64,000 nucleotides of DNA from Aminipila terrae (GCF_010120715.1 NZ_CP047591.1:558001-622000); one strand, 5' to 3'; shown: positions 9,483-18,947, counted from the stretch's first letter. Numbers and translations are program-made. Notes: a model not told the origin generated them from the sequence alone.

Positions 9483-11459
9483 ATGGTTAAAAAAAATGTC
9501 AAACAAAACAAACAATCAGTCTGTCTGGATTTTCGCACTATTGCAGTAAAAATATCTTTTTTTCTGTTTCTTCTTATTATAGGCGAAGCAGCCGTTTTTA
9601 TGTGTTTCATGAACATAAATAATATGCTGGCTGCAGCTGCCTCTATAGCTGTAGGTATTATTATGGCCGTGACTATTACTAAAATACTTACATCTCCTCT
9701 AAAGAAAATGATACTTACAATCAATAAAAGTGATTCTGTCCATCCTATTTCTTTACAGAAAACAAATATCAGGGAACTGGATATGCTTGCCGCAACCATT
9801 GAGCGACTCAGCTCAACTACAACCGATACGGTATCCAAAATATCTGATGTATTAGATGTGGCGGGCAGGGCCATGGCCATTTATCAGGTATATGAAGATG
9901 CCGGAGAGGTTTATATTACCAGAAATCTCTTTTCTATTTTAGAAGAAACGGACACAACCCTTTACCAGACAGGGTTTATTCCTGCCAATGTATTCAAAGC
10001 CAAAATGTCCAGATTTCAACGTTATCTGATTCCTAACCATTCAACAGGAAACAGCAATGTATTTCACCTGGAGCGTGATAATAATTCTTCAAAATGGATC
10101 AGGATTACCACTATACAGGGGGACAATAAGGAACTGGGTCTGATCGAGGACATCACTGAGGAAATGCTTAAAAACACAAAAATGGAATTTGAGCGGGATT
10201 ATGATATTCTTACAAGCCTGTTAAACCGAAGAGCATTTTATGCAAATGTACAGAAATCCTTTTCTAATTCCAGGGAATTGAAAATTGCTGCAATGCTTTC
10301 CATTGATTTGGATAATCTAAAATTTATCAATGATAACTGCGGACATGATTATGGAGACGAATACATCCGTTCCATGGCGAATGTAATGAATTTAACCTGC
10401 AGACCCAATACGATTCTTTCAAGATTTGGCGGTGACGAGTTTGCTATATTTATGTTTGGATATGAATCAAAAGATGAACTGAGAGCAGAAATAATAAGGC
10501 TAAATATTGCTATCAACAATAAAACTTTTAATATGCCTGATGGAACCACTACTCATTTAAGCGCTTCCATAGGTATCTCCTGGTATCCAGAAGACTCTGC
10601 CTCCTATACCCAGCTCATTAAATATGCAGACTTTGCCATGTACTCTGTAAAGAAGTCCACCAAAGGAGCTTTTGCAGATTTTGTACTCAGCGATTATGAA
10701 AAGGCTTCTTATCTGGTAGGCATGTCTGATTATCTGGGAGAGTTTATAAAGAATAAAATGTTTGAGTATACGTTTCAGCCCATTATCAGTGCTAAAACCG
10801 GGGAGATTCATGCTTATGAGGCTTTTATCCGATCTAAGCATCCCTCCATTAAAAATCCTAGGCAATTATTTGAGCTGGCCAAATCCAGAGTTGAGCTTTA
10901 TGAAATAGAAAGACTCACATGGAATGAAGCACTGACTGCTTTTGAAGCATTAAACGCCAAGCCTTCCACCAAACTATTTATTAACTCCATTTCTGACCAG
11001 ATTCTTAACAGCCAGGATTTGAGCAGTATCGAAAGGAATTTCTGTCATCTTCTGAAACAAGTTGTAGTTAAAGTTCATGACAATGGTCACACAAATATCG
11101 ATTACACCAAAGCTAAGCTGGATTTTGTCCGACTCTGGGGAGGAGAAATTGCTATAGGCGATTATGGTACAGACTCCTATGATGAAGAAGCCTTTAGCAC
11201 CCTTTCACCAAAATATTTAAAAATGGATATTTCCATAACCCAGAACCTTTCACGGGACAAAAACAGATATAAACTGGTGGAAAGTATTGTTACCTTTGCT
11301 CACCAGAGGAAAATATCTGTCATTGCAGAAGGTATTGAAAAAACAGAAGATATGTTTGCCTTAACAGATATTGGTGTTGACTACTTACAGGGTTTCCATA
11401 TCTGCAAACCTGCACCTAACCCCCTTCAAGGCTGGCCATTACTACAGCACAGATTGTAA
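9483..11459 (+). CDS. Membrane-bound GGDEF protein with degenerate EAL domain
   Basis: A 658-residue cyclic-di-GMP signalling protein. Two transmembrane helices (about residues 22-42 and 46-68) are followed by a PAS-like region (about 125-225), a GGDEF domain (about 235-395; intact RFGGDEF at 315-320) and a C-terminal EAL-type domain (about 410-655). The inhibitory site R-x-x-D before GGDEF reads RPNT, so product inhibition may be lost. In the EAL domain the motif is YEAFIR, the usual DDFG reads GDYG and the expected catalytic Glu region reads VKVHDN, so phosphodiesterase activity is unlikely. Predicted active diguanylate cyclase with a non-catalytic EAL domain. Confidence 0.88.
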   Translation: MVKKNVKQNKQSVCLDFRTIAVKISFFLFLLIIGEAAVFMCFMNINNMLAAAASIAVGIIMAVTITKILTSPLKKMILTINKSDSVHPISLQKTNIRELDMLAATIERLSSTTTDTVSKISDVLDVAGRAMAIYQVYEDAGEVYITRNLFSILEETDTTLYQTGFIPANVFKAKMSRFQRYLIPNHSTGNSNVFHLERDNNSSKWIRITTIQGDNKELGLIEDITEEMLKNTKMEFERDYDILTSLLNRRAFYANVQKSFSNSRELKIAAMLSIDLDNLKFINDNCGHDYGDEYIRSMANVMNLTCRPNTILSRFGGDEFAIFMFGYESKDELRAEIIRLNIAINNKTFNMPDGTTTHLSASIGISWYPEDSASYTQLIKYADFAMYSVKKSTKGAFADFVLSDYEKASYLVGMSDYLGEFIKNKMFEYTFQPIISAKTGEIHAYEAFIRSKHPSIKNPRQLFELAKSRVELYEIERLTWNEALTAFEALNAKPSTKLFINSISDQILNSQDLSSIERNFCHLLKQVVVKVHDNGHTNIDYTKAKLDFVRLWGGEIAIGDYGTDSYDEEAFSTLSPKYLKMDISITQNLSRDKNRYKLVESIVTFAHQRKISVIAEGIEKTEDMFALTDIGVDYLQGFHICKPAPNPLQGWPLLQHRL

Positions 11460-11500
11460 ACTACAATAAGCGGAAATCAGATAAATTAATTATATAGCAT

Positions 11501-11532
11501 AAGAAGGGGCTCTTTTCAAGAGTCCCTTCTTT
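11501..11532. terminator. Terminator between GGDEF-EAL gene and 4Fe-4S gene
   Basis: AAGAAGGGGCTCTT pairs with AAGAGTCCCTTCTT around a short loop, followed by TTGTTTTCTTTT on the plus strand. It separates two convergent genes and can serve both. Confidence 0.75.
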
Positions 11533-11550
11533 GTTTTCTTTTACAAAATC

Positions 11551-12192
11551 CTAATAGCTAATTGACTTTTTCGGACATGAGATTACGCACTTTCCACACT
11601 GGATGCAATCTGCATGGTTTATTGCACTGCCTTTATATTTATAAGGAATGATTCCTAATGAACATTGTTTTTCACAGATTTTACAGGATACACAGTCGTC
11701 AGATACATGTAGTACCTTTTTATTTTTTCTGAGGACCGATATAAGTGATGCCAGCGTTCCCATAGGACAGAAATGACACCAGGTCCTGTGATTATAAAAT
11801 AGTGAAAATGTGATACCTATAACTGTGGTTATAACAATCATTCTGTAGAAAACAAAACCGATGCCATAAAGGTCTCCCCAATTATCTCTGACTCCCAGTG
11901 TAAACATGGTCATCATGGCTGTTAAAATGAACGCCCGGAAAATGTAAGACTTAAAAAATTCAGGCACTTTCCTTTTATTACTGAATCTGGAAACCACATG
12001 ATCATAGAAACTACCTCTGGGGCAGATATTGCCACACCAGTACCTGCCTTTAAATATGGCAAGAATAACAGGGGCTGCCATGCAGACACCTGCTGCAACA
12101 GCAAATCTAAAATCAAATAAGCTTAAGAATATAAAAATAAGCAATAGTATAAACGAATATTTTTTCCATAATTTCTGAAAGTTTTTTAACAT
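11551..12192 (-). CDS. Membrane 4Fe-4S protein (NapH/NosR-like)
   Basis: A 213-residue protein with about four transmembrane segments and two conserved membrane-side motifs, CPRGSFYDH and CPMGTLASL, as in NapH/NosR-type quinol or ferredoxin electron-transfer proteins. It ends in two ferredoxin-type clusters (CVSCKICEKQCS and CIQCGKCVISCPK). It probably moves electrons between the cytoplasm and a membrane partner. No obvious partner gene is adjacent; the next upstream gene is cobO. Function beyond electron transfer not assigned. Confidence 0.8.
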   Translation of the reverse strand: MLKNFQKLWKKYSFILLLIFIFLSLFDFRFAVAAGVCMAAPVILAIFKGRYWCGNICPRGSFYDHVVSRFSNKRKVPEFFKSYIFRAFILTAMMTMFTLGVRDNWGDLYGIGFVFYRMIVITTVIGITFSLFYNHRTWCHFCPMGTLASLISVLRKNKKVLHVSDDCVSCKICEKQCSLGIIPYKYKGSAINHADCIQCGKCVISCPKKSISY

Positions 12193-12312
12193 TAGTTCCT
12201 CCGGTTTAATTAATCCTATATTGTTATTTCTTTACTAAGTATATCAATATAAATTTTAATATCTGTGACATTATCACATAATTAAACCAGATGCTTGCTA
12301 TTCTGTATTTTT

Positions 12313-12828
12313 TTAACAGTCTATTCCCTTTCGTGACATAACGCCCTGACTGTAATAATGCTTAATTTCTTTTATTTCACTTACCAGATCAGCCATATCT
12401 ATAATTTTTTCCGTAGCATATCTTCCAGTGAGAACCACCTCAGTCTTATCATGTTTAGATTGAACTACTGAAATAATTTCTTCTTCCGAAAGCAAATGGA
12501 AATAAAGAGCAATAGTAATTTCGTCCATTACCACAACATCATATTCCCCACTTGAAAGTGCTTTCTGGCAACAGTCCAAACCTGCCTTTGCCCTTTTTCT
12601 ATCATCTTCATCCGGGTTTCTTCCAACAAGGCAGCCAGTTCCATATTGTTCAATTTTAATTTCCGGAATCAATTCCGTACATTTTGTTTCTTCATAAGCC
12701 ATACCCTTGATAAATTGTCCTATGTAAACTTTTTTTCCCGACATGGCTGCTCTTAAAGCCAGTCCGAACGCAGCCGTGGTCTTTCCTTTTCCATTTCCCG
12801 TATATACCTGAATATATCCTTTTTCCAA
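12313..12828 (-). CDS. cobO: Cob(I)yrinic acid a,c-diamide adenosyltransferase
   Basis: A 171-residue CobO/BtuR-type corrinoid adenosyltransferase, which attaches the adenosyl group to cobalamin precursors. The P-loop GNGKGKTTAAFG is at about residues 11-22. Further matches are QFIKGMAYEE, the DVVVMDEI strand and VVLTGRYA, all typical of CobO rather than PduO or EutT. It lies upstream of the 4Fe-4S gene and downstream of the Fur-family gene. It may supply adenosylcobalamin to B12 enzymes, but the radical SAM proteins elsewhere in the window would more likely use methylcobalamin. Confidence 0.92.
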   Translation of the reverse strand: MEKGYIQVYTGNGKGKTTAAFGLALRAAMSGKKVYIGQFIKGMAYEETKCTELIPEIKIEQYGTGCLVGRNPDEDDRKRAKAGLDCCQKALSSGEYDVVVMDEITIALYFHLLSEEEIISVVQSKHDKTEVVLTGRYATEKIIDMADLVSEIKEIKHYYSQGVMSRKGIDC

Positions 12829-12882
12829 AGTACAACCTCCTGTTCTGTATTTGAAAGAACCTCATTTATTAACACATAAGAA

Positions 12883-13338
12883 TTAATCTTCTATATTCTG
12901 CTTTCCAATGCCTTTTCGCTGGCATTCTGGACAATACCCATACACGTCCAGTTTATGTCCTGTTATTCTAAAACCCGTGTTATTCTCAAGTACCTTTTCA
13001 TAATCGTGCAGGGGGCAGTTTTCTATGGAAGTAATTTTTTTGCAGCCCATGCACACAAGGTAATGCTTATGAACTCTGTTATTATATTCAAATAAAGCCT
13101 TATTTTCATTTGTAACACTATGCTTCAAAATCAGTTCTTTATCAATTAAAGTCTCCAACGTCCTGTATACGGTGGATATATTAATGGACACATTTTTTTC
13201 TTTCAGATCACAGTATATCTGCTCTGCACTAACTGGCTGGCTGGCATCCCTTAAGAACTCCAGAATAGTAGTCCTGTGCTTTGTGTTTTTCAAGCCGCTT
13301 TCCTTTAATATATTCTCATCTATTTTATCTTTTTCCAT
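12883..13338 (-). CDS. Fur-family metalloregulator (probably zinc/Zur type)
   Basis: A winged-helix Fur-family repressor of about 151 residues. I choose the ATG at 13338, preceded by AGGGGA; an in-frame ATG at 13348 lacks a good RBS. It has the DNA-binding helix region VSINISTVYRTLETL, the HKHYLVCMGCKKI metal-site strand and a structural zinc pair CMGC/CPEC. It is the last gene of the znuA-znuC-znuB operon, so Zur-like zinc control is the simplest reading, but Mn or Fe cannot be excluded. Confidence 0.85.
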   Translation of the reverse strand: MEKDKIDENILKESGLKNTKHRTTILEFLRDASQPVSAEQIYCDLKEKNVSINISTVYRTLETLIDKELILKHSVTNENKALFEYNNRVHKHYLVCMGCKKITSIENCPLHDYEKVLENNTGFRITGHKLDVYGYCPECQRKGIGKQNIED

Positions 13339-13367
13339 ATTTCCCCTCATTCTTGTTATGCTATAGT

Positions 13368-14204
13368 TTAAATGCTCTCCAGTCTTCCATCCTGAATCTT
13401 TTTATGCATATAGCGCACTCCATAACATAAAAGATAGCATAAAACCGATAGGATTACTATAGCTGCCCCAGATGCCATATTTGTAGCATAAGATATCCAC
13501 AAACCAGCAAAGCAGAAAATATTTCCAAAAATAATTGCATACACCATTCTGTTCTTTAATTTATCCGAAAAATTTTCTGATACGGCAGCCGGTGCCGTCA
13601 GCAGAGACAGCACAAGGATAATGCCTACAACACGTATAAGTACCACAACAGTCATTGCCACAAGAATCAGCAGCAGATATTCCAGCAAAGCAGTTCTTAT
13701 CCCAATAATTGAAGCAAATTCTTCATCAAAAAGATAGGCCTTCCAGTCATTGAATAAGGCAATAATAATAAAAACTACAGCAACAGTCAGTCCCAGCATT
13801 AAATAAAGATCCGACTTGGTTACCGACAAAATATTCCCGAAAAGATAAGAAGTCAAATCTGGTGGATACCCTTTCATCAGTGAAATAAACAGAATTCCCA
13901 GAGCCATTCCCAGAGACCAGAATAAGGCGATGACAACATCCGAACGGGCTCCCCCTTTTCTCTTAATCAGACCTATTCCTAATGCTGCTCCTACTGAAAA
14001 AGCAAAGGCTCCCAGAATTGGTTCAAAACCCAGAAGATAACCAAGTCCCACTCCTCCATAAGAAGTGTGGGCGATTCCTCCACTCATCATCACCAGTTTT
14101 TTTTCTACAATAACCACCCCAATAATACCGCAGACTATACTGGACAAAATTCCTGCACAGATAGCATTTTGTAAAAATTCATATTCTGCAATTGCATGTA
14201 TCAA
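13368..14204 (-). CDS. znuB: Metal ABC transporter permease (ZnuB/AdcB family)
   Basis: A 278-residue integral membrane protein with about eight hydrophobic segments, matching the ABC-3 permease family. It contains the family segment GGIAHTSYGGVGLGY and the coupling region around EEFASIIGI. It lies 6 bases after the ATPase gene. Forms the channel of a zinc or manganese importer with the flanking ATPase and lipoprotein. Confidence 0.88.
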   Translation of the reverse strand: MIHAIAEYEFLQNAICAGILSSIVCGIIGVVIVEKKLVMMSGGIAHTSYGGVGLGYLLGFEPILGAFAFSVGAALGIGLIKRKGGARSDVVIALFWSLGMALGILFISLMKGYPPDLTSYLFGNILSVTKSDLYLMLGLTVAVVFIIIALFNDWKAYLFDEEFASIIGIRTALLEYLLLILVAMTVVVLIRVVGIILVLSLLTAPAAVSENFSDKLKNRMVYAIIFGNIFCFAGLWISYATNMASGAAIVILSVLCYLLCYGVRYMHKKIQDGRLESI

Positions 14205-14210
14205 CTTACT

Positions 14211-14971
14211 TTACCTCCTCACGTTGCAGGCTGTCTTTACGGAATCTGCCTCCCCAGTCAGTTCCACAGGGCATCCATAAAGATTTGTAGAAACTTTTTC
14301 TGTAAGTTCAGGTTTTCCATAATAAATTAATTCCTCATTCAGACAAACCAGTTTGCTTACCTGTGAGGATACTGCCAGCAAATCATGACTGACCAGAATG
14401 ATAGTCATTTCTTTGTTTAATTCTTCAAGAAGTCTGTATATCTGATCTCTTGAACTTACATCAACACTGGCTGTGGGCTCATCCAGAATCAGAATCTTAG
14501 GATTCACCGCCAGAGCTCTGGCAATAAGCATTCTTTGGAACTCGCCTCCTGAAAGAGCAGAAATCTGTCTGTCCGCAAGATGCTCTATACCAACCCTTTC
14601 CAAGGCCTCATATGCCTTTTCCCTGTCCTCGGATCGGAACTTAAAAAAGGAGATAGTCCCTGATTTAATCTCCCTGTCAATACCACTTCCAGTACCGAAA
14701 TAGGGAACCGCTTATCCATTGAAGCAAGCTGGGGCACATAGCCCATTAGTTTTCTATTTCTGGTAAGCTTTTTATCGAAAATCTCAATTTTACCGCTGTG
14801 AACAGGTATTAGTCCTAAAATAGCTTTTAGGAGAGTAGTCTTTCCTCCTCCATTTGGACCTATTATCCCTACATATTCTCCTTCAGGGATATCCAGACTG
14901 ACTCCTGAAACTGCCAGTGTCTGCCCATAATACACAGTTACATTTTCTATTTTGACAGCAATCTTATTCAC
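14211..14971 (-). CDS. znuC: Metal ABC transporter ATP-binding protein (frameshifted)
   Basis: ABC ATPase of the ZnuC/MntB type, about 254 residues after repair. The N-terminal part holds Walker A (GPNGGGKTT) and the Q-loop (YVPQ). The C-terminal part holds the signature LSGGEFQR, Walker B (ILILDEP), D-loop and H-loop (LVSHD). The two halves are in different frames; adding one T to the T6 tract (forward A6 at 14643-14648) joins them as PFFKFRSEDREKAYEALERVG, the expected linker. The start is GTG, overlapping the znuA stop by 4 bases (GTGA). Powers metal import with ZnuB and ZnuA. Confidence 0.9.
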
Positions 14972-15867
14972 TGCATTACCTCCGCCATTGTTTGTGCCAT
15001 TTTTTTTAGATTATTAATATAATCTCCTGATAAAGGTTGCAATTTCATGGTTTTTCCACCTATCTCCTCTGCGAAAGCCTCTGACTGGCTGCTGTCTATT
15101 TCTTCCTGATAAAAAATAACTTTAATATTTTCTTTTTTAGCAAGATCTATCATTTCTTTTAAATGCTGTATGGTAGATTCCTTTCCCTCTTCTTCTAAGG
15201 CATACATCTGCAACCCATAATCTTCTGCAATGTAACCAAATGCAGGATGATACACGATAAATTTCCTGTTCTTTACGGCCTTCAGGGAATCAGATATTTC
15301 CTTATCCAGATTGTCCAGCTGCTTTATATAGTTATCTGCATTGGCTTTGTAAATATCTTTATTTCCTTTGTCCAGTCTTCCCATTTCTTCTGCAATGGCC
15401 ATTACCATAACCTTGGCTCTTTTGGGGGAAAGCCAGATATGTGGATCCCGTTCCCCTGACTCAAAAGTCCTGTCAGGATAAACTTTTGAAACTTTGTCTT
15501 CCAGATGAACAATATTTAGATTTCCGGCACTTGGTAATATATTCGCCGCTTCTGTTGGTACACCTATTGTAAAATAAACACTTGCTTTAGAGAATTTTTC
15601 CTTTTCCTGTGGTACTGGTTCATAATTTTCAGGACTGCTTCCCGGAGGAACCATAGTAATAACTTCTGCCAAATCTCCGCAAACGGCCTCAACAAAAGTT
15701 TTTTCCGGAACAATGGTTACTGCCACAATAGGTTTTGATGGTTTCACGGCCTGTCCTTCTGATTTATCTGCATTGTCCTTCTGACCGGTATTACAACCAG
15801 TAAATGCCATTAAACATGCAACAATTATGAAGCATGAAATAAATTTTAAACTTTTTCTTATTTTCAT
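14968..15867 (-). CDS. znuA: Metal ABC transporter substrate-binding lipoprotein (ZnuA family)
   Basis: A lipoprotein of 299 residues. The start is set at 15867 (RBS AAGGGG 7 bases upstream), not at an upstream in-frame ATG that would bury the signal peptide. The lipobox FTGC is at the end of the signal peptide. Cluster A-I ligand candidates are the His in DPHIWLSP, the His in YHPAFGY and an acidic residue near YQEEIDSSQ. The first canonical histidine (usually G-x-DPH) is replaced by SSPENYEP, a variant that removes one metal ligand. No His-rich loop. First gene of the znuA-C-B-fur operon. Confidence 0.88.
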   Translation of the reverse strand: MKIRKSLKFISCFIIVACLMAFTGCNTGQKDNADKSEGQAVKPSKPIVAVTIVPEKTFVEAVCGDLAEVITMVPPGSSPENYEPVPQEKEKFSKASVYFTIGVPTEAANILPSAGNLNIVHLEDKVSKVYPDRTFESGERDPHIWLSPKRAKVMVMAIAEEMGRLDKGNKDIYKANADNYIKQLDNLDKEISDSLKAVKNRKFIVYHPAFGYIAEDYGLQMYALEEEGKESTIQHLKEMIDLAKKENIKVIFYQEEIDSSQSEAFAEEIGGKTMKLQPLSGDYINNLKKMAQTMAEVMQ

Positions 15868-15916
15868 CCTATTCCCCTTAATTAAATTCCTGTACTTCAA
15901 AAATTCAGTCCTTTGT

Positions 15917-15943
15917 ATTTTGCAAACGAGTTGCATTTGCATA
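15917..15943. promoter_or_regulatory. Candidate metalloregulator operator over the znuA start site
   Basis: Dyad-rich sequence with TTGCAAAC and GTTGCATTTGCA: TGCAA/TTGCA with a 5-base spacer and TGCAAA/TTTGCA with a 9-base spacer. It lies just downstream of the znuA -10, where a repressor would block transcription. Assignment to the operon's own Fur-family protein is inference. Confidence 0.45.
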
Positions 15944-15946
15944 AAT

Positions 15947-15975
15947 ATTATACCCCTAGCTATTTTATATTTCAA
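15947..15975 (-). promoter_or_regulatory. SigA-type promoter of the znuA operon
   Basis: On the complement, TTGAAA (15970-15975) and TATAAT (15947-15952) are separated by 17 bases. A roughly 70-base leader precedes the znuA ATG. Confidence 0.7.
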
Positions 15976-16189
15976 GTTAACTTTTAAGATTATCTCCAAA
16001 AAAAGGAAAAATAATAAATTGACTTATTTCTTAAGAGGGTGCACATGAAATCTTTTATTCTGTTGTTGCTACCATGAATTTCATTTTTAATTAAATTCCG
16101 GTAGGTTTTTGCAAATTTATCCTTAAGTTTTGACACTTTGTTAGCTTTTTTATTGAAATGTCTACCATAAAGTTTCAACTTTCATAAAA

Positions 16190-16232
16190 TACGGTAGCAT
16201 TTGCCAAAAATGCTACCGTAGATTTTGTTTTT
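16190..16232 (+). terminator. Strong orphan terminator-like hairpin
   Basis: A perfect 13-bp inverted repeat (TACGGTAGCATTT with AAATGCTACCGTA, loop GCCAA) followed by GATTTTGTTTTTTT. It is a textbook intrinsic terminator on the plus strand, yet no plus-strand gene precedes it for several kilobases. Confidence 0.65.
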
Positions 16233-16418
16233 TTATAATTATAAGAGCAAAAAACTTATTCTTATAATTGTGTTGTGGCACTTCGTTAAATTAAAATCTT
16301 TAGTCATAAAATCACAGCAAATTGATATTTGTTAAAAACAATAGACCATATTTAGGTTATTCTTCTCCTATTAATAATTCGGTGATCTCAGTTTGGCTGT
16401 CTAATCATCCTAATTAGC

Positions 16419-16460
16419 AAAAAAGGCTGCTGCAAAATATCAGTCATTTTTGCAACAGCC
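16419..16460 (-). terminator. pflB terminator
   Basis: On the complement GGCTGTTGCAAAAAT pairs with ATTTTGCAGCAGCC, followed by TTTTTT. It lies 20 bases after the pflB stop. The arm sequence resembles that of the hairpin at 27282-27336. Confidence 0.8.
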
Positions 16461-16481
16461 CCTTTGAAAGTTCCTATTTAT

Positions 16482-18718
16482 TTAAACAGCCATATGGAAT
16501 GTACGTGCAATGACTTCCCTCTGCTGTTCTTTGGATAACTTATAGAAATTAACTGCATACCCTGAAACCCGGATTGTAAGATTAGGATACTGTTCAGGGT
16601 GTACATAAGCATCCATGAGCACTTCCCTGTTCAGTACATTAACATTCAGATGATGGGCTCCCTGTGAAAAATATCCTGTCATCAGATCTGTTAAATTACT
16701 GATTCGCTGCTCGCTTGTTTTGCCCAGGGCATCAGGCACAATAGTAAAAGTGTTTGAAATTCCATCCCTGCACACATCATAAGATAGCTTTGCCACAGAA
16801 TTCAGGCTGGCCAGAGCACCATTTTTCTCACGGCCACTCATAGGATTAGCCCCTGGGGCAAGGGGTTCCCCCATTCGCCTTCCATCAGGAGTATTTCCGG
16901 TTTTCTTTCCATACATGACATTTGAAGTAATGGTTAAAATGGATAAAGTGTGTACTGCATCTCTGTATAAAGAGTACTCACGCAAAGATTTATAGAATTT
17001 TTCCACCTGTTCATAGGCGATTATATCGACTCTGTCGTCATCATTCCCAAACATGGGGAATTCCCCCTCCACGATGAAATCTGTTATTAATCCGCTTTCT
17101 TCATCTCTTACACACTTGACCTTTGCATATTTTACGGCGGAAAGAGAATCCGCCAGGCAGCTCATGCCTGCTATTCCAAAGGCCATCAGTCGTCGGACTT
17201 CACTATCGTGCAACGCCATCTGGCTTTTTTCATATGCATATCTGTCATGCATAACATGGATAATATTCAAAGCATCAACATAAGTTTTAGCCAGCCATGT
17301 TCTGTAAAAATCCATTCTCTCCAGCAGACGGTCATAATCCAGGTATTCCTCTTCCCAGACAGGCATCTTGGGAGCTACCTGAATCTTCTTCAGTTCATCT
17401 GCACCGCCATTTACAGCGTAAAGCATTAGTTTAGCCAGATTTGCCCGGGCCCCGAAAAACTGCATGTCTTTCCCTACTCTCATAGCAGATACGCAGCAGG
17501 CGATGGCATAATCGTCTCCATATACTGGTCTCATGATGTCATCATTTTCATACTGTAGTGCATCGGTTTCTATGGATACCCTGGCAACGTAATTCTTCCA
17601 GTTCTTTGGAAGCTCTTTTGACCATAATACGGTCAAATTAGGCTCTGCACTTGGTTTAAGATTATATAAAGTATGTAACATACGGTAACAGGTTTTTGTG
17701 ACCATATGCCTGCCATCTTCACCCATTCCTCCTACTGCTTCTGTTATCCACATAGGATCTCCACCAAACAGTTCATTATATTCAGGTGTTCGCAGATGTC
17801 TTGCGGCTCTTAATTTCATTACAAAATCATCCATGATCTCCTGTGCTTCTTCTTCCGAAAGAGTTCCTTCTTTTAAATCTCTCTCAAAATATATATCCAG
17901 GAAGGTAGACACCCTTCCAAGGCTCATGGCAGCGCCGTTTTGTTCTTTTATGGCTGCAAGATATGCGAAGTATAACCATTGTACAGCTTCTTTGGCAGAT
18001 TCTGCAGGACGTGAAATATCATATCCGTATTCCATTGCCATAGTTTCCATATCTTTTAAAGCTTTTATCTGATCAGCCAGTTCCTCTAAAACCCGAATAT
18101 TCTCTGCTGTAACGCTTTCTTGTTCCAGTTCTTCTTTATCAGACTTTTTCATATTTATCAGGAAATCTATTCCATATAAAGCAACTCTTCTATAATCCCT
18201 ATGATGCGTCCACGGCCATATGCATCGGGAAGTCCTGTAATAATACCCGCTTTTCGTGCTGCAAGAATATCTTTCGTATAAGCATCAAACACAGCATCAT
18301 TATGTGTCTTATGCTGGCTGAACTGCATTTCTATCTTCTCAGATACTTTTTCTCCATACTCGTCGCAGGCATTGTGCACCATACGCATTCCTCCAAAAGG
18401 ATTGCATGCCCGTTTCAGAGGCTCATCTGTCTGGAGTCCCACTATAACCTCATCTTCCCTGCATATATAACCAGCTTTAAAAGCAGTCGGCGTTATTACC
18501 GTTTTAGTATCAATTGCATATACACCACCTTTTTGCTGTTCCCTGCGAAGGAGCTCATCAAAACGCTCCCTCATACGAAGGGTCCTTGGTGTAGGTTCTG
18601 CTAAAAAACTTTCGTCTCCATTATAAGGAATATAGTTTTTCTGAATAAAATCTCTTACATCAATCTTTTCACTCCAACTGCCTTTTTTATAACTCTTCCA
18701 TTCTTTCATTTTTGCCAA
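16482..18718 (-). CDS. pflB: Pyruvate formate-lyase (formate C-acetyltransferase), frameshifted
   Basis: Glycyl-radical enzyme converting pyruvate and CoA to acetyl-CoA and formate. After repair it is 745 residues, the normal PflB length. The N-terminal part ends IIGIIEELLYME; adding one G to GGG (forward CCC 18197-18199) restores the expected GDYRRVALYGIDFL and joins the frames. The active-site Cys pair is in IACCVSAM (about residues 408-409). The glycyl-radical motif RVSGYAV is about 25 residues from the C-terminus. The activating enzyme gene pflA is not beside it. Preceded by a ZTP riboswitch and a strong promoter, so expression should respond to folate/one-carbon status. Confidence 0.95.
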
Positions 18719-18770
18719 CTCCTTTTTTACATTTCCTTATGCCATCAAAAGCAGCTGCCAAAAAATAAAA

Positions 18771-18874
18771 GGGCAGCACCACTAATATGGCACTGCCCAG
18801 ACGGTCGGCATTTGATCTGTTTTTGTTTCCCGGTGGTTTAGCCCACCTATTTCCGTCAGTCGCAAAAACAGTTT
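18771..18874 (-). promoter_or_regulatory. ZTP/ZMP (pfl-motif) riboswitch with terminator, upstream of pflB
   Basis: On the complement the leader contains CGACTGACGG, then GGTGGG...ACCACCGGG (18829-18847), a linker, and CCGACCGTCTGGGCA (18794-18808). These are the conserved elements of the pfl/ZTP motif. The 3' element overlaps the 5' arm of a terminator, GGGCAGTGCCA with TGGTGCTGCCC (18771-18798), followed by TTTTATTTTTT. This implies the ligand-bound aptamer blocks the terminator and turns pflB on, as known for this class. Confidence 0.9.
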
Positions 18875-18882
18875 ATATAAAA

Positions 18883-18911
18883 TATATAGCATATAAAAAA
18901 CATCTTGTCAA
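18883..18911 (-). promoter_or_regulatory. Promoter of the ZTP riboswitch-pflB unit
   Basis: On the complement, a perfect TTGACA (18906-18911), a 17-base spacer ending TATGC, and TATATA (18883-18888). Transcription would start just before the aptamer. Confidence 0.75.
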
Positions 18912-18947
18912 CAAACATATTTGCCTATCAGACACTAACTTACTGCT

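Larger units (their letters stand above)
15976..16481. other. Non-coding stretch between znuA promoter and pflB end
   Basis: No credible gene seen on either strand. It contains a strong plus-strand terminator-like hairpin (16190-16220) with no gene to its left on that strand, and the pflB terminator (16419-16460). The rest is AT-rich with no recognised motif. A small RNA ending at the first hairpin is possible but unproven. Confidence 0.5.

Noticed and set aside
9422..9880. A 152-codon minus-strand frame opposite the GGDEF gene
   Set aside because: Lies antisense to the well-supported GGDEF-EAL gene and matches no family.
15990..16178. A 62-codon TTG-start frame on the minus strand between znuA and pflB
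   Set aside because: No convincing RBS, it overlaps the znuA promoter side, and its composition is Lys/Asn-rich as expected of AT-rich non-coding DNA.
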